Position numbers and translations under genes: made by a program. DNA of 29,519 nt, taken from positions 1-29,519 of the forward strand of contig CAMHGU010000004.1 of NCBI GenBank assembly GCA_946184715.1, written 5' to 3'. The stretch comes from an uncultured bacterium (lineage in GTDB: Bacteria > Bacteroidota > Bacteroidia > Bacteroidales > Muribaculaceae). The notes beneath the pieces were generated by a model. The model did no database searches and was not told the origin of the DNA. It saw nothing but the letters and a program-made list of their open reading frames with translations. Positions 1-7,117 of this stretch are shown piece by piece (the first letter of the stretch is position 1; every line of letters starts with the position of its first letter).

Positions 1-222
1 TGGCTCAGGACGACACTTTCGGCTATATCTCCACCTCGACCCGCCAATATCCAAGACCCGACGGCGCTGACCTACGGAAGCAGTATCTTCACGGGCGTAA
101 GCTCCACCGGATGTGTGCTGACAGTGCCCGTGCGTACCCGCTCCATCTATCAATCCTCCTCGAGATGGTCCTCGCCGGCGAGTGACCGCCCGCCCCTGCG
201 CAAGATAGCTGAGAGCTCTTAG
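1..222 (+). CDS. 3' end of an unrecognised protein gene (partial)
   Basis: An open frame runs from the window edge to a TAG at 220-222, giving about 73 C-terminal residues that end in a Ser/Arg/Pro-rich tail (RWSSPASDRPPLRKIAESS). I do not recognise the protein. A second frame (positions 3-185) is also open to a TGA and has equally GC-rich third positions in its first half. The frame choice is therefore uncertain, and a frameshift between the two is possible. No domain can be assigned. The next gene has its own promoter, so this fragment probably belongs to an upstream unit. Confidence 0.35.
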   Translation, partial: WLRTTLSAISPPRPANIQDPTALTYGSSIFTGVSSTGCVLTVPVRTRSIYQSSSRWSSPASDRPPLRKIAESS

Positions 223-265
223 CCTATTAAGGAAGCCGGTGGCCCAAAATCACCATTTTTAGGTA

Positions 266-296
266 TTTCGGCTCCGGGGCGCTTTGCGTAATTTTG
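266..296 (+). promoter_or_regulatory. Bacteroidota-type promoter of the TonB receptor gene
   Basis: TAATTTTG at 289-296 is an exact match to the Bacteroidota -7 consensus TAnnTTTG. A TTTC at 266-269, 19 bases upstream, is a one-mismatch -33 element. The chosen start codon at 301 follows almost at once, so the transcript would be leaderless or nearly so. Confidence 0.6.
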
Positions 297-300
297 CAGC

Positions 301-2559
301 GTGAAAAAGGGAATACTGCGATATATGGTGCTGGCGATGGTGCCGGCATTGGCGGGCGTGGCGGCGCAGGCCGCGGCGGTCGTCGATGTCGACGGCGTGG
401 CTACCGTCGATACCACGCTGCAGCTCAATGAGATATCGGTGTCGGCCCTAAAGCAGGGCGGCGCCCTCGCCGTGCAGCCGGTGGCCGCTACCGTCATCGC
501 CGGCTCTGTGGCCGAGGACGCTCGCATCGAGTCGATGAAGGGCATCTCGGCTCTCGCTCCCAACCTCTATATTCCCGATTACGGCTCGCGCATCACCTCC
601 ACCATCTACGTGCGCGGCATCGGCGCGCGTATCGACAACCCGTCGATGGGTCTCAACGTCGATAACCTGCCTGTGCTCAACAAGAACAACTACGACTTCA
701 ACGTCATCGACATCGCCCGCGTGGAGATGCTCCGCGGCGCGCAGAGCCAGCTCTATGGCCGCAACGCTATGGCCGGCGTGATGAATATCTACACCCTCTC
801 GCCCATTGACTATCAGGGCGTAAGACTGATGGCGCAGGGCGGTAACGGCAGCACCTGGCGCGCCGCCGCGTCGTGGTACGCCAAGCCCTCGAGCCGCCTC
901 GGATTCTCTCTCGCGGCCGATTTCTTCTCCACCGCCGGCTTCTACCGCAACGAGTACAACAATAGCCGCACCGACTGGGAACGCAGCGGCTCGCTCCGCT
1001 CCAAGCTCGAATGGATAGGTTCCGGCAGCTTCCGCCTCTCTAATGTGGTGTCGCTCGCAATCTCCCGTCAGGGCGGCTACCCCTACGCTTATGTGGGCAC
1101 CGGGCTAATCAGTCACAACGACACCTGTTTCTACCGCCGCACCTCGCTGGCCGACGCCCTTACGATGCGCTGGCGGTGGGGCAAAGTGGCGCTGTCGTCG
1201 ATTACTTCTTATCAGTATCTCAACGACAATATGACCCTCGACCAGGACTTCTTGCCTCTGCCTTACTTCACTCTTACACAGGTTACTAAAGAGCATTCCT
1301 TAACCGAAGACTTTATGGCTAAAGGCCGCGCCGGCGACTACTCGTGGATTGCCGGCCTTTTCGCCTTCTGGAAAGGCTACGATATGAGCGCGCCCGTGAC
1401 GTTCTACGACGACGGCATCGCCAATCTCATAGAGCGTCACCGCAATGAGGCCAATCCTGACTATCCCATACGCTGGGGTAGCCGGGTGTTTCCTCTCTAC
1501 TCCGATTTCGACAACAGCAATTTCGGCCTCTCGGTCTATCACCAATCGTCCTATAAACTAAGCGATTGGGAGTTTACTCTTGGAGTAAGACTTGAATATG
1601 AGCGCAACCGTCTTAACTACAATAGCCGCTGCTTCGCCACCTATGATATTCTCGATGCCACCACCGTTCCGACCACGGTGTATCGCACCGAGACGCTCGA
1701 CATCGACGATCGTGGCCGCCTCGCCAAAAACTTCGTGCAGCTGCTGCCCAAGCTGACTGTCAACTACGCGCTGCCCACGGCCTTGCCCTCCAACCTTTAC
1801 CTCTCGGTGGGAAAGGGGAGTAAGTCGGGCGGATTCAACACCCAGATGTTCAGCGACGTGCTCCAGCAGCGTGTGATGGGCACGATGGGCATCGCTGCGG
1901 CCTACGACGTTGACGCAATCGTGGCCTATAAGCCCGAGTGGAGCGTCAACACCGAGGTGGGCACCCACCTGCAGCTGGCCGAGGGCCGCCTCGAGCTTGA
2001 TGCCGCGCTGTTCTACATATACCTTAAGAACCAGCAGCTTACGATGTTCCCGCCCGGCACCACCACAGGCCGCGTGATGACCAACGCCGGACGCTCCCGC
2101 TCGCTCGGCGCCGAGCTTTCAATCGACTATCGCCCCATAAGCGCGCTGACGCTCTCGGCCCGCTACGGCTACACCGACGCCCGCTTTATCGAGTTCTTCA
2201 ACGGCAAGAGCGACTTCTCAGGCAAGCGCCTGCCCTACGCGCCCGCCTCTACGCTCTACGCCGCGGCGAGCTACCGCCTTGACGTTGAGGCCAATTGGCT
2301 GCGCCACATCACCTTCGCGGCCCACCTGAGCGGGGTGGGGCGGATATGGTGGAACGAGGACAACTCGCTATCGCAGCCATTTTACGCTCTGCTCGGCCTT
2401 TCAGCCACATTTGCAAATGACAAATATTCTTTGCAACTTTGGGGCGAGAATATCACCAATACCCGCTACGATACGTTCTACTTCGTGTCGATGAGCAACG
2501 CCTTCCTGCAGCGTGGTAAAAAACCAACATTCGGCGTTACCCTTCGGGTAAACATCTGA
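301..2559 (+). CDS. TonB-dependent outer-membrane receptor
   Basis: This 752-residue protein is a TonB-dependent receptor, which imports a ligand across the outer membrane using TonB-ExbBD energy. The GTG start at 301 gives a textbook signal peptide (MKKGILRYMVLAMVPALAG, cleavage near AQA-AA). Starting at the ATG at 325 would lose the positively charged N-region. A TonB-box-like stretch (LQLNEISVSA) precedes the plug domain at about residues 55-165, which holds the typical RVEMLRGAQSQLYGRNAMAG segment. The rest is a 22-strand-type beta-barrel ending in GVTLRVNI. There is no N-terminal carboxypeptidase-like domain, so it is not a classical SusC. It resembles siderophore, cobalamin or small-glycan receptors, but the ligand cannot be read from sequence. 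It probably forms an operon with the lipoprotein gene 60 bases downstream. Confidence 0.9.
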   Translation: MKKGILRYMVLAMVPALAGVAAQAAAVVDVDGVATVDTTLQLNEISVSALKQGGALAVQPVAATVIAGSVAEDARIESMKGISALAPNLYIPDYGSRITSTIYVRGIGARIDNPSMGLNVDNLPVLNKNNYDFNVIDIARVEMLRGAQSQLYGRNAMAGVMNIYTLSPIDYQGVRLMAQGGNGSTWRAAASWYAKPSSRLGFSLAADFFSTAGFYRNEYNNSRTDWERSGSLRSKLEWIGSGSFRLSNVVSLAISRQGGYPYAYVGTGLISHNDTCFYRRTSLADALTMRWRWGKVALSSITSYQYLNDNMTLDQDFLPLPYFTLTQVTKEHSLTEDFMAKGRAGDYSWIAGLFAFWKGYDMSAPVTFYDDGIANLIERHRNEANPDYPIRWGSRVFPLYSDFDNSNFGLSVYHQSSYKLSDWEFTLGVRLEYERNRLNYNSRCFATYDILDATTVPTTVYRTETLDIDDRGRLAKNFVQLLPKLTVNYALPTALPSNLYLSVGKGSKSGGFNTQMFSDVLQQRVMGTMGIAAAYDVDAIVAYKPEWSVNTEVGTHLQLAEGRLELDAALFYIYLKNQQLTMFPPGTTTGRVMTNAGRSRSLGAELSIDYRPISALTLSARYGYTDARFIEFFNGKSDFSGKRLPYAPASTLYAAASYRLDVEANWLRHITFAAHLSGVGRIWWNEDNSLSQPFYALLGLSATFANDKYSLQLWGENITNTRYDTFYFVSMSNAFLQRGKKPTFGVTLRVNI

Positions 2560-2619
2560 TAATGAAAGAATTTGCAATTGATTTACAAAACAAAACAAAC
2601 CGAAATAAACGTAAATGAA

Positions 2620-3447
2620 ATGAAAAAGAAAAGCATCTTTTACATTGCCGCTATCGCGGCCGCTGCCGGGCTTTCGGCCTGTGGCGGCGACGACCCTACC
2701 TATGAAGTGAAGTTTACCGAACCCACCGTCAACGTTGTCACCAACCGCAACTCAGGCGTTACCGTCATCTCCTCGGCTCCCTCACTCAATCAGTACCGCT
2801 TCGACCTCGTAAAGAATAAGGTGGCCGTAGATATCGCCGGCCTGACCCTCGGCGAGGAGAATATCGCCATCGGCATTGAGGATATCACGCTGCTGTCGCA
2901 GAGCGGCGCTTTCCAGTTTAAGGGCGGCAAGAAAGTGGGCTCCAACTACGACATCACCGGCTATTCGGGTGTGCTCTACGACGCCGGAGTGGTGTCATCG
3001 TTCGATATCGTGACGCCCCGCACCTCGAGCTATCTCGTCACTACCTATCCGCAGGTGATTCTCTTCCGCAAGACCTCCACGCAGGTGGTAAGCGACGGCA
3101 ACGTGTATAACTGGGACGGCACCGTGTGCACCCTCAAGCTCATCCCCAGCACTATGAAGGCCACCCTCGTGCTCGACAATGTCACCTTCGCCGAGCGTAT
3201 GCCCGCCCTCTCGGGTATGACCTTCGACGGCCTCAACATCAAGGCCGACGGCACCGGCATCGACATCGAGAACGAAAAGTTTATCCCCACCATCTCCGAT
3301 ACCCCCTATCCCCGCTACGAAATCACCGATTTCGAGGCCGAGCTTAAGGGTAGCGACATTGAGATAACATTCACTTGTATGGGCACTTACAATGTGACTA
3401 TTAAAGCAAAGATGCAAGCCGGAAGCTCCACTCAGCTTGGCGCTTGA
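2620..3447 (+). CDS. Lipoprotein, likely partner of the TonB receptor
   Basis: The 275-residue protein begins MKKKSIFYIAAIAAAAGLSAC. The lipobox LSAC places the lipidated cysteine at residue 21, and GGDD after it resembles the acidic surface-export signal of Bacteroidota lipoproteins. An in-frame ATG at 2572 would put 16 polar residues before the signal peptide, so the start at 2620 is preferred. The mature part is rich in Thr, Tyr and alternating hydrophobics, suggesting beta structure. It includes ITGYSGVLYDAG and, near the end, DIEITFTCMGTYNVTIKAK. I do not recognise the family. Its position right behind the TonB receptor suggests a surface ligand-binding or auxiliary role in the same uptake step, which is inferred from context only. 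Confidence 0.8.
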   Translation: MKKKSIFYIAAIAAAAGLSACGGDDPTYEVKFTEPTVNVVTNRNSGVTVISSAPSLNQYRFDLVKNKVAVDIAGLTLGEENIAIGIEDITLLSQSGAFQFKGGKKVGSNYDITGYSGVLYDAGVVSSFDIVTPRTSSYLVTTYPQVILFRKTSTQVVSDGNVYNWDGTVCTLKLIPSTMKATLVLDNVTFAERMPALSGMTFDGLNIKADGTGIDIENEKFIPTISDTPYPRYEITDFEAELKGSDIEITFTCMGTYNVTIKAKMQAGSSTQLGA

Positions 3448-3479
3448 TCGGGTAGCTTACTTTGCTCCCCGTATTGCAC

Positions 3480-3525
3480 CTGATGCCGCGACGCCGCCTG
3501 ATGCGCCGCGGCATCAGCCGTTTTA
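3480..3525 (+). terminator. Rho-independent terminator after the receptor operon
   Basis: A perfect 11-bp stem pairs CTGATGCCGCG (3480-3490) with CGCGGCATCAG (3507-3517). It is followed by CCGTTTTATT. It lies 33 bases after the lipoprotein stop and before the next promoter. Confidence 0.75.
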
Positions 3526-3544
3526 TTCCCTCCCTCCACGCCGA

Positions 3545-3576
3545 TTTGCCTAAAAGCGGAAAATGTTGTAACTTAG
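3545..3576 (+). promoter_or_regulatory. Promoter of the sigma-factor operon
   Basis: TTTG at 3545-3548, a 20-base spacer, then TAACTTAG at 3569-3576 (one mismatch to TAnnTTTG). The expected transcript start lies about 30 bases before the sigma gene. If the operon is autoregulated, an extra ECF promoter could overlap here, but none can be recognised by eye. Confidence 0.55.
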
Positions 3577-3612
3577 CGGTCGCAACCTCTTTATATATAT
3601 AACACTGTCGAT

Positions 3613-4167
3613 ATGGCAAAGCAATGGGACGAAACCGATGTGATGGAACGGCTGCGCGACCCCGCGCGGTGCCGCGACGCCTTCGGCGACGTCATCACCC
3701 ACTACTCTCAGCCCCTGTATTGGCACATCCGTAAGATGGTCATCGACCACGATGATGCCAACGACGTGCTCCAGAACACCTTCCTCAAGGCCTGGACCAA
3801 CATCGAATACTTCCGCGGCGACGCCAAGCTCTCCACTTGGCTCTATAAAATCGCCATCAACGAGTCGCTCACCTTCATCGAGAAGGAGCGCCGCCGCCTC
3901 AATGTGCCCCTCGACGGCGACGACTCGTTCCTGATCAACAACCTCCCCGCCGACGAATGGTTCGACGGCGATGAGCTGCGCCTCGAGCTCCAGAAAGCCA
4001 TCAACGCCCTCCCCGAGAAGCAGCGCCTCGTGTTCAATATGCGCTACTTCGACGAGATGAAATACGAGGAGATGTCGGAAATCCTCGGCACCTCAGTGGG
4101 CGCCCTCAAGGCCTCCTATCACCACGCCGTAAAGAAAATCGAGCAAATTTTTTCAGAGCGTGATTAA
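3613..4167 (+). CDS. ECF-type RNA polymerase sigma factor
   Basis: This 184-residue sigma-70 family protein has only regions 2 and 4, the hallmark of ECF sigma factors. Region 2 spans about residues 30-95, with DDANDVLQNTFLKAWTN and the -10-recognition stretch LSTWLYKIAINES. Region 4 spans about residues 120-180, with LPEKQRLVFNMRYFDEMKY and the helix-turn-helix EEMSEILGTSVGALKASYHH. It directs core RNA polymerase to a small regulon. Two genes follow in the same direction at gaps of 33 and 21 bases: a single-pass membrane protein and a Spy/CpxP-like periplasmic protein. That order is typical of envelope-responsive sigma units in this phylum. The exact stimulus is unknown. Confidence 0.93.
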   Translation: MAKQWDETDVMERLRDPARCRDAFGDVITHYSQPLYWHIRKMVIDHDDANDVLQNTFLKAWTNIEYFRGDAKLSTWLYKIAINESLTFIEKERRRLNVPLDGDDSFLINNLPADEWFDGDELRLELQKAINALPEKQRLVFNMRYFDEMKYEEMSEILGTSVGALKASYHHAVKKIEQIFSERD

Positions 4168-4200
4168 ACTTTAACCATAACTCAACGTCATATAGTTGCA

Positions 4201-4617
4201 ATGAAAAAGAACGACAATGACATATTACCCGGCCTTGGCGACCGCAACCCCGGTTTTAAGGTACCTGAAGGCTACTTCGAGAGCTTCTCGGCCAAAATGA
4301 TGGAGCAGCTCCCCGAGCGCCGAATAGAACCGGAAAAGCAAGCCACCCTCTGGCAGCGAGTAAGGCCATGGTTATATATGGCTGCTATGTTTGGAGGTAT
4401 TTGGTGCATGATGTACGTGTTCACATCCCTGCGCGACAGCAACCCCAACCTCAACCCCGCTGTAGCTGAAGCCTTCCAGCACGACCAGTTTGTCGACGAC
4501 TTCGTGCTTACCAACGACTTCAACGAATACGACCTCTACGAAGATGTGTGCGACGACAGCCTCCTCATCGACGACCTGCAGCTGCTCGACGAGGCTCCCG
4601 CCACCGATAACCCTTAA
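4201..4617 (+). CDS. Small single-pass membrane protein, probable anti-sigma factor
   Basis: The 138-residue protein has a cytoplasmic N-terminal part with the motif FKVPEGYFESFSAKMMEQLP (residues 19-38), which recurs in Bacteroidota proteins encoded just behind ECF sigma genes. One transmembrane segment follows at about residues 57-77 (WLYMAAMFGGIWCMMYVF). An acidic extracytoplasmic tail contains many Asp and Glu residues. It has no zinc-binding HxxxCxxC motif of classical ZAS anti-sigma factors. Position and topology (N-terminus in, sensor tail out) suggest that it holds the sigma factor until an envelope signal arrives. Family membership is recognised only through the VPEGYFE motif, so the role is inference. 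Confidence 0.6.
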   Translation: MKKNDNDILPGLGDRNPGFKVPEGYFESFSAKMMEQLPERRIEPEKQATLWQRVRPWLYMAAMFGGIWCMMYVFTSLRDSNPNLNPAVAEAFQHDQFVDDFVLTNDFNEYDLYEDVCDDSLLIDDLQLLDEAPATDNP

Positions 4618-4638
4618 CCTACCAACCCCCCTATGATT

Positions 4639-5175
4639 ATGAAACGAATCCTATCATTTGCAATAATGGCACTGCTTGCCCTGGCAAGCGTCAACGCCAT
4701 CGCCGACGACCGCGACGACAATAAGGGCAACAAAGAGCGCGAGCGCCGTATGGAAGAGCTCAAGCAGTACAAGCAAGAGTTCCTCATCAAAGAAGTGGAG
4801 CTTACCGAGAAGCAGCAGAAAGAGTTTCTCCCGCTCTACAACCAGATGCAAGCCGAAATGTTTCAGGTGAACAAAGAGGCCCGCGAAGCCGCCGCCAAGG
4901 TGAGCAAGCTCGACAACCCCACCGATGCCGACTACGAAGCCGCCTATCAACAACTGCTCTCAGTGCGCCAGCGCGAAGCCCAAATCGAGAAGAGCTACCA
5001 CGAGCGCTTCGCCAAAATCCTCAGCAAGAAGCAGCTATTCCTGCTCCAGAGAGCCGAAGGCCGATTCTCACGCCACGTGCTCAAGCACAACCGCCGCCCC
5101 GGCGCCGATGGCAAGCCCGGACAGCACAAGGTGAAGCCCCCGCGCGACGCCAAAGAGCGACCGCACCGCCGTTAA
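4639..5175 (+). CDS. Spy/CpxP-like periplasmic protein
   Basis: The 178-residue exported protein starts MKRILSFAIMALLALASVNA, with signal-peptidase cleavage after VNA. A start two codons earlier (4633) is also possible. The mature part is almost wholly alpha-helical and highly charged. It carries an LTxxQ-type motif (LTEKQQKEFLPLYNQMQAEM) and a second helical hairpin (RQREAQIEKSYHERFAKIL), as in the Spy/CpxP/CnrX group of periplasmic chaperones and sensors. The C-terminus is a basic Arg/Lys/Pro/His-rich tail that could bind metal or anionic surface. As last gene of the sigma operon it probably senses misfolding or metal in the periplasm and feeds back on the membrane anti-sigma protein. That link is inferred from synteny. 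Confidence 0.65.
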   Translation: MKRILSFAIMALLALASVNAIADDRDDNKGNKERERRMEELKQYKQEFLIKEVELTEKQQKEFLPLYNQMQAEMFQVNKEAREAAAKVSKLDNPTDADYEAAYQQLLSVRQREAQIEKSYHERFAKILSKKQLFLLQRAEGRFSRHVLKHNRRPGADGKPGQHKVKPPRDAKERPHRR

Positions 5176-5209
5176 GATTTCTCCCTCTATGACTGACTTT
5201 TTCATACCG

Positions 5210-5247
5210 CCGCCCGACACGTTGACCAACGCGTCGGGCGGCCCTCT
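5210..5247 (+). terminator. Terminator hairpin in the left repeat
   Basis: CCGCCCGAC (5210-5218) pairs perfectly with GTCGGGCGG (5233-5241); GTTG and CAAC in the loop can extend the pairing. CCCTCTT follows. It would end the sigma operon. The trailing T-run is weak. Confidence 0.55.
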
Positions 5248-5252
5248 TATGC

Positions 5253-5283
5253 TTGCGTTTCTCACCCATTTACCCTAACTTTG
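5253..5283 (+). promoter_or_regulatory. Promoter in the left repeat, now upstream of RhuM-Fic
   Basis: TTG at 5253-5255, a 20-base spacer, then TAACTTTG at 5276-5283, an exact -7 consensus. It is a copy of the exonuclease promoter at 6461-6491. It probably drives the RhuM-Fic gene, leaving a leader of about 105 bases. Confidence 0.65.
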
Positions 5284-5292
5284 CACCCTGTT

Positions 5293-5367
5293 ATGACCGA
5301 CTTCGCCGCTATCGACTTCGAAACCGCCAACAATCACCTGACGCTAACGCTACAACGTGGAGACTGA
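5293..5367 (+). pseudogene. Truncated 5' copy of the exonuclease gene
   Basis: The ATG at 5293 and the first 15 codons (MTDFAAIDFETANNH) are those of the exonuclease gene at 6501. After the repeat ends at 5338 the frame continues into unrelated sequence and stops at TGA 5365-5367, leaving a 24-residue peptide. It lies 29 bases ahead of the RhuM-Fic start, so it may be translated as an upstream leader peptide. Confidence 0.75.
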
Positions 5368-5396
5368 GCCAGGATAAAGCGATATATTACAAAAAG

Positions 5397-6389
5397 ATGA
5401 ACGACCAGATTATCATATACAAAGACGAGCGTAATGCCATCCATCTTGAAGTAAAGAAAGACGGTGATATGCTGTGGCTCACTCGTGGGCAGTTGGCCAC
5501 CCTATTCGGCCGTGACTACAAGACTATCAGCAAGCATATCAACAATGCTCTCAAAGAAGAACTGGCCGGTGAAGTGGTTGTCGCAAAATTTGCGAATACC
5601 ACTCAACACGGTGCCATCGAAGGGAAAACTCAGACACATAAGATAGAGTATTTCAATCTTGAAATGGTTACTTCTGTTGGCTATCGAGTAAAGAGTGCCA
5701 GAGGCGTTCAATTTCGCAAATGGGCTAATAGTATTTTAAAAGACTATCTCATCAAAGGTTACGCAGTCAACGAGCGCATCCGTAGAGAACAAATCGGTGA
5801 GCTCCGGCAGCTTGTAGGGATGTTGGCCCGTACAATTCAGAACCGGCCGTTAATCTCCACCGACGAATCCAAAGCCTTGTTTGATGTGGTTACTGATTAT
5901 ACATTTGCCCTCGATACTCTCGACAGTTATGACTATGAACGTCTGACCGTCGACAAAACAACGAAGCATGAATCGTTCCATGCTACCTACGAGAATGCTA
6001 TGGAGGCCATCAAGGCATTGCGAAAAAAGTTCGGTGTGTCATGGCTCTTTGGCAACGAAAAGGACGATTCGTTCAAAAGCAGCATTGGCCAAATCTATCA
6101 GACATTCGGGGGAGACGAACTCTATCCCAGTGTGGAGGAAAAAGCTGCTATGTTGTTATATCTTGTCACCAAGAATCACTCGTTCAGCGATGGCAACAAG
6201 CGTATCGCCGCAACGCTTTTCCTATGGTTTCTAAATAATAACGGCATTCTGTATCATAAAGACGGCTCCAAGCGAATTGCTGACAGTACTCTCGTTGCCT
6301 TGACGCTGATGATAGCTGAGAGCCGTACAGAAGAGAAAGATATAATGGTGAAGGTAGTGGTGAACTTAATCAATCAAAGGAACGACTAA
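5397..6389 (+). CDS. RhuM-Fic (virulence RhuM/Fic-DOC family) protein
   Basis: This 330-residue two-domain protein has a RhuM-type N-terminal half (about residues 1-130, with WLTRGQLATLFGRDYKTISK and VQFRKWANSILKDYLIKGYA). The C-terminal half is a Fic/DOC fold carrying HSFSDGNKR at residues 261-269, a full match to the Fic motif HxFx(D/E)GNxR. Fic enzymes transfer AMP or another phosphate-containing group to target hydroxyls. The partner and target here are unknown. The frame is open back to 5253, but that extension lies in the direct repeat and starts upstream of the -7 box, so ATG 5397 is preferred. Its codons are less GC-rich than the neighbours', which fits acquisition. It sits between two copies of a 154-bp repeat. 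Confidence 0.9.
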   Translation: MNDQIIIYKDERNAIHLEVKKDGDMLWLTRGQLATLFGRDYKTISKHINNALKEELAGEVVVAKFANTTQHGAIEGKTQTHKIEYFNLEMVTSVGYRVKSARGVQFRKWANSILKDYLIKGYAVNERIRREQIGELRQLVGMLARTIQNRPLISTDESKALFDVVTDYTFALDTLDSYDYERLTVDKTTKHESFHATYENAMEAIKALRKKFGVSWLFGNEKDDSFKSSIGQIYQTFGGDELYPSVEEKAAMLLYLVTKNHSFSDGNKRIAATLFLWFLNNNGILYHKDGSKRIADSTLVALTLMIAESRTEEKDIMVKVVVNLINQRND

Positions 6390-6417
6390 GTGCTCTATGA
6401 CTGACTTTTTCATACCG

Positions 6418-6455
6418 CCGCCCGACACGTTGACCAACGCGTCGGGCGGCCCTCT
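6418..6455 (+). terminator. Terminator hairpin in the right repeat
   Basis: Same 9-bp stem as in the left copy (6418-6426 with 6441-6449). Here it would end the RhuM-Fic transcript. Confidence 0.55.
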
Positions 6456-6460
6456 TATGC

Positions 6461-6491
6461 TTGCGTTTCTCACCCATTTACCCTAACTTTG
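6461..6491 (+). promoter_or_regulatory. Promoter of the exonuclease gene
   Basis: TTG at 6461-6463, a 20-base spacer and TAACTTTG at 6484-6491, an exact TAnnTTTG. The start codon at 6501 is only 9 bases after the -7 box, so the 5' leader is at most a few bases. Confidence 0.7.
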
Positions 6492-6500
6492 CACCCTGTT

Positions 6501-6992
6501 ATGACCGACTTCGCCGCTATCGACTTCGAAACCGCCAACAATCACCGCTCCAGCATCTGCAGCGTGGGGCTCGTGGTGGTGCGCAACGGCGAAGTCGTGG
6601 ATCGATTCTACTCCCTCATCCAGCCCGAACCGGAATATTACAGTTACTGGTGCACCCGAGTGCACGGCCTCACCCTCGCCGACACCGCCACCGCGCCCGT
6701 GTTCCCCACGGTGTGGGCGCAGATAGAGCCGAAGATTGAGGGCCTGCCGCTCGTGGCCCACAATAAAGCGTTCGACGAAGGCTGCCTCCGCGCCGCCTTC
6801 CACTGCTACGGTATGGACTACCCCGGCTACGAGTTCCACTGCACCCTCATCGCCGCGCGCCGCGCCTTCCGCTCCGCCCCCGACCACCGGCTCGACACCG
6901 TGGCCGCCCTCTGCGGCTACTCCCTCACCCGCCACCACCACGCCCTCGCCGACGCCGAAGCCTGCGCCGCCATCGCCCTCCGCCTCCTCTGA
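6501..6992 (+). CDS. DEDDh 3'-5' exonuclease (DnaQ-like)
   Basis: The 163-residue protein is a stand-alone DEDDh exonuclease of the DnaQ/epsilon type. It shows Exo I (DFET, residues 8-11), the HGL motif, Exo II (HNKAFDEGCL, with the third acidic residue) and Exo III (HHALADAEA, with the catalytic His and the fourth Asp). These residues bind two metal ions and cut nucleotides from 3' ends. An in-frame ATG at 6489 overlaps the -7 box, so 6501 is the start. At this length it is one catalytic domain without a polymerase-binding or BRCT tail. Its first 15 codons, promoter and upstream terminator are duplicated 1208 bases to the left by the RhuM-Fic insertion, yet the gene itself is intact. Confidence 0.9.
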   Translation: MTDFAAIDFETANNHRSSICSVGLVVVRNGEVVDRFYSLIQPEPEYYSYWCTRVHGLTLADTATAPVFPTVWAQIEPKIEGLPLVAHNKAFDEGCLRAAFHCYGMDYPGYEFHCTLIAARRAFRSAPDHRLDTVAALCGYSLTRHHHALADAEACAAIALRLL

Positions 6993-7045
6993 CCCACCTC
7001 CCTCCGCCGACCGGTCTGACCGGTCTACTGCCGCCCCCGCAAAGC

Positions 7046-7079
7046 AAGGGCAAACCGCCTCACTCGGCGATTTGCCCTT
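7046..7079. terminator. Bidirectional terminator between convergent genes
   Basis: AAGGGCAAA (7046-7054) pairs with TTTGCCCTT (7071-7079). Inside, CGCC pairs with GGCG around a short loop. It lies between the exonuclease (+) and the first SLR gene (-), so it can serve both. Confidence 0.75.
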
Positions 7080-7117
7080 ACCATTCAAGCCTCGCGGTCC
7101 GCAGTCGCCGCTCTATG

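Larger units (their letters stand above)
5185..5338 (+). repeat. 154-bp direct repeat, left copy
   Basis: Identical base for base to 6393-6546 (offset 1208). It contains a hairpin terminator, a TAACTTTG promoter and the ATG plus first codons of the exonuclease gene. Together the copies bracket the RhuM-Fic gene. Confidence 0.95.
6393..6546 (+). repeat. 154-bp direct repeat, right copy
   Basis: Perfect copy of 5185-5338. It begins 3 bases after the RhuM-Fic stop codon and ends after codon 15 of the intact exonuclease gene. Confidence 0.95.

Noticed and set aside
5253..5396. N-terminal extension of the RhuM-Fic protein to an ATG at 5253
   Set aside because: The extension lies in the direct repeat, starts upstream of the -7 box, and the same codons appear again at 6461 in front of the exonuclease. 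Homology to RhuM begins at 5397.
5185..6546. Transposon or IS element around RhuM-Fic
   Set aside because: No transposase, no terminal inverted repeats, and the 154-bp direct repeat is far longer than a target-site duplication. It consists of host gene sequence.
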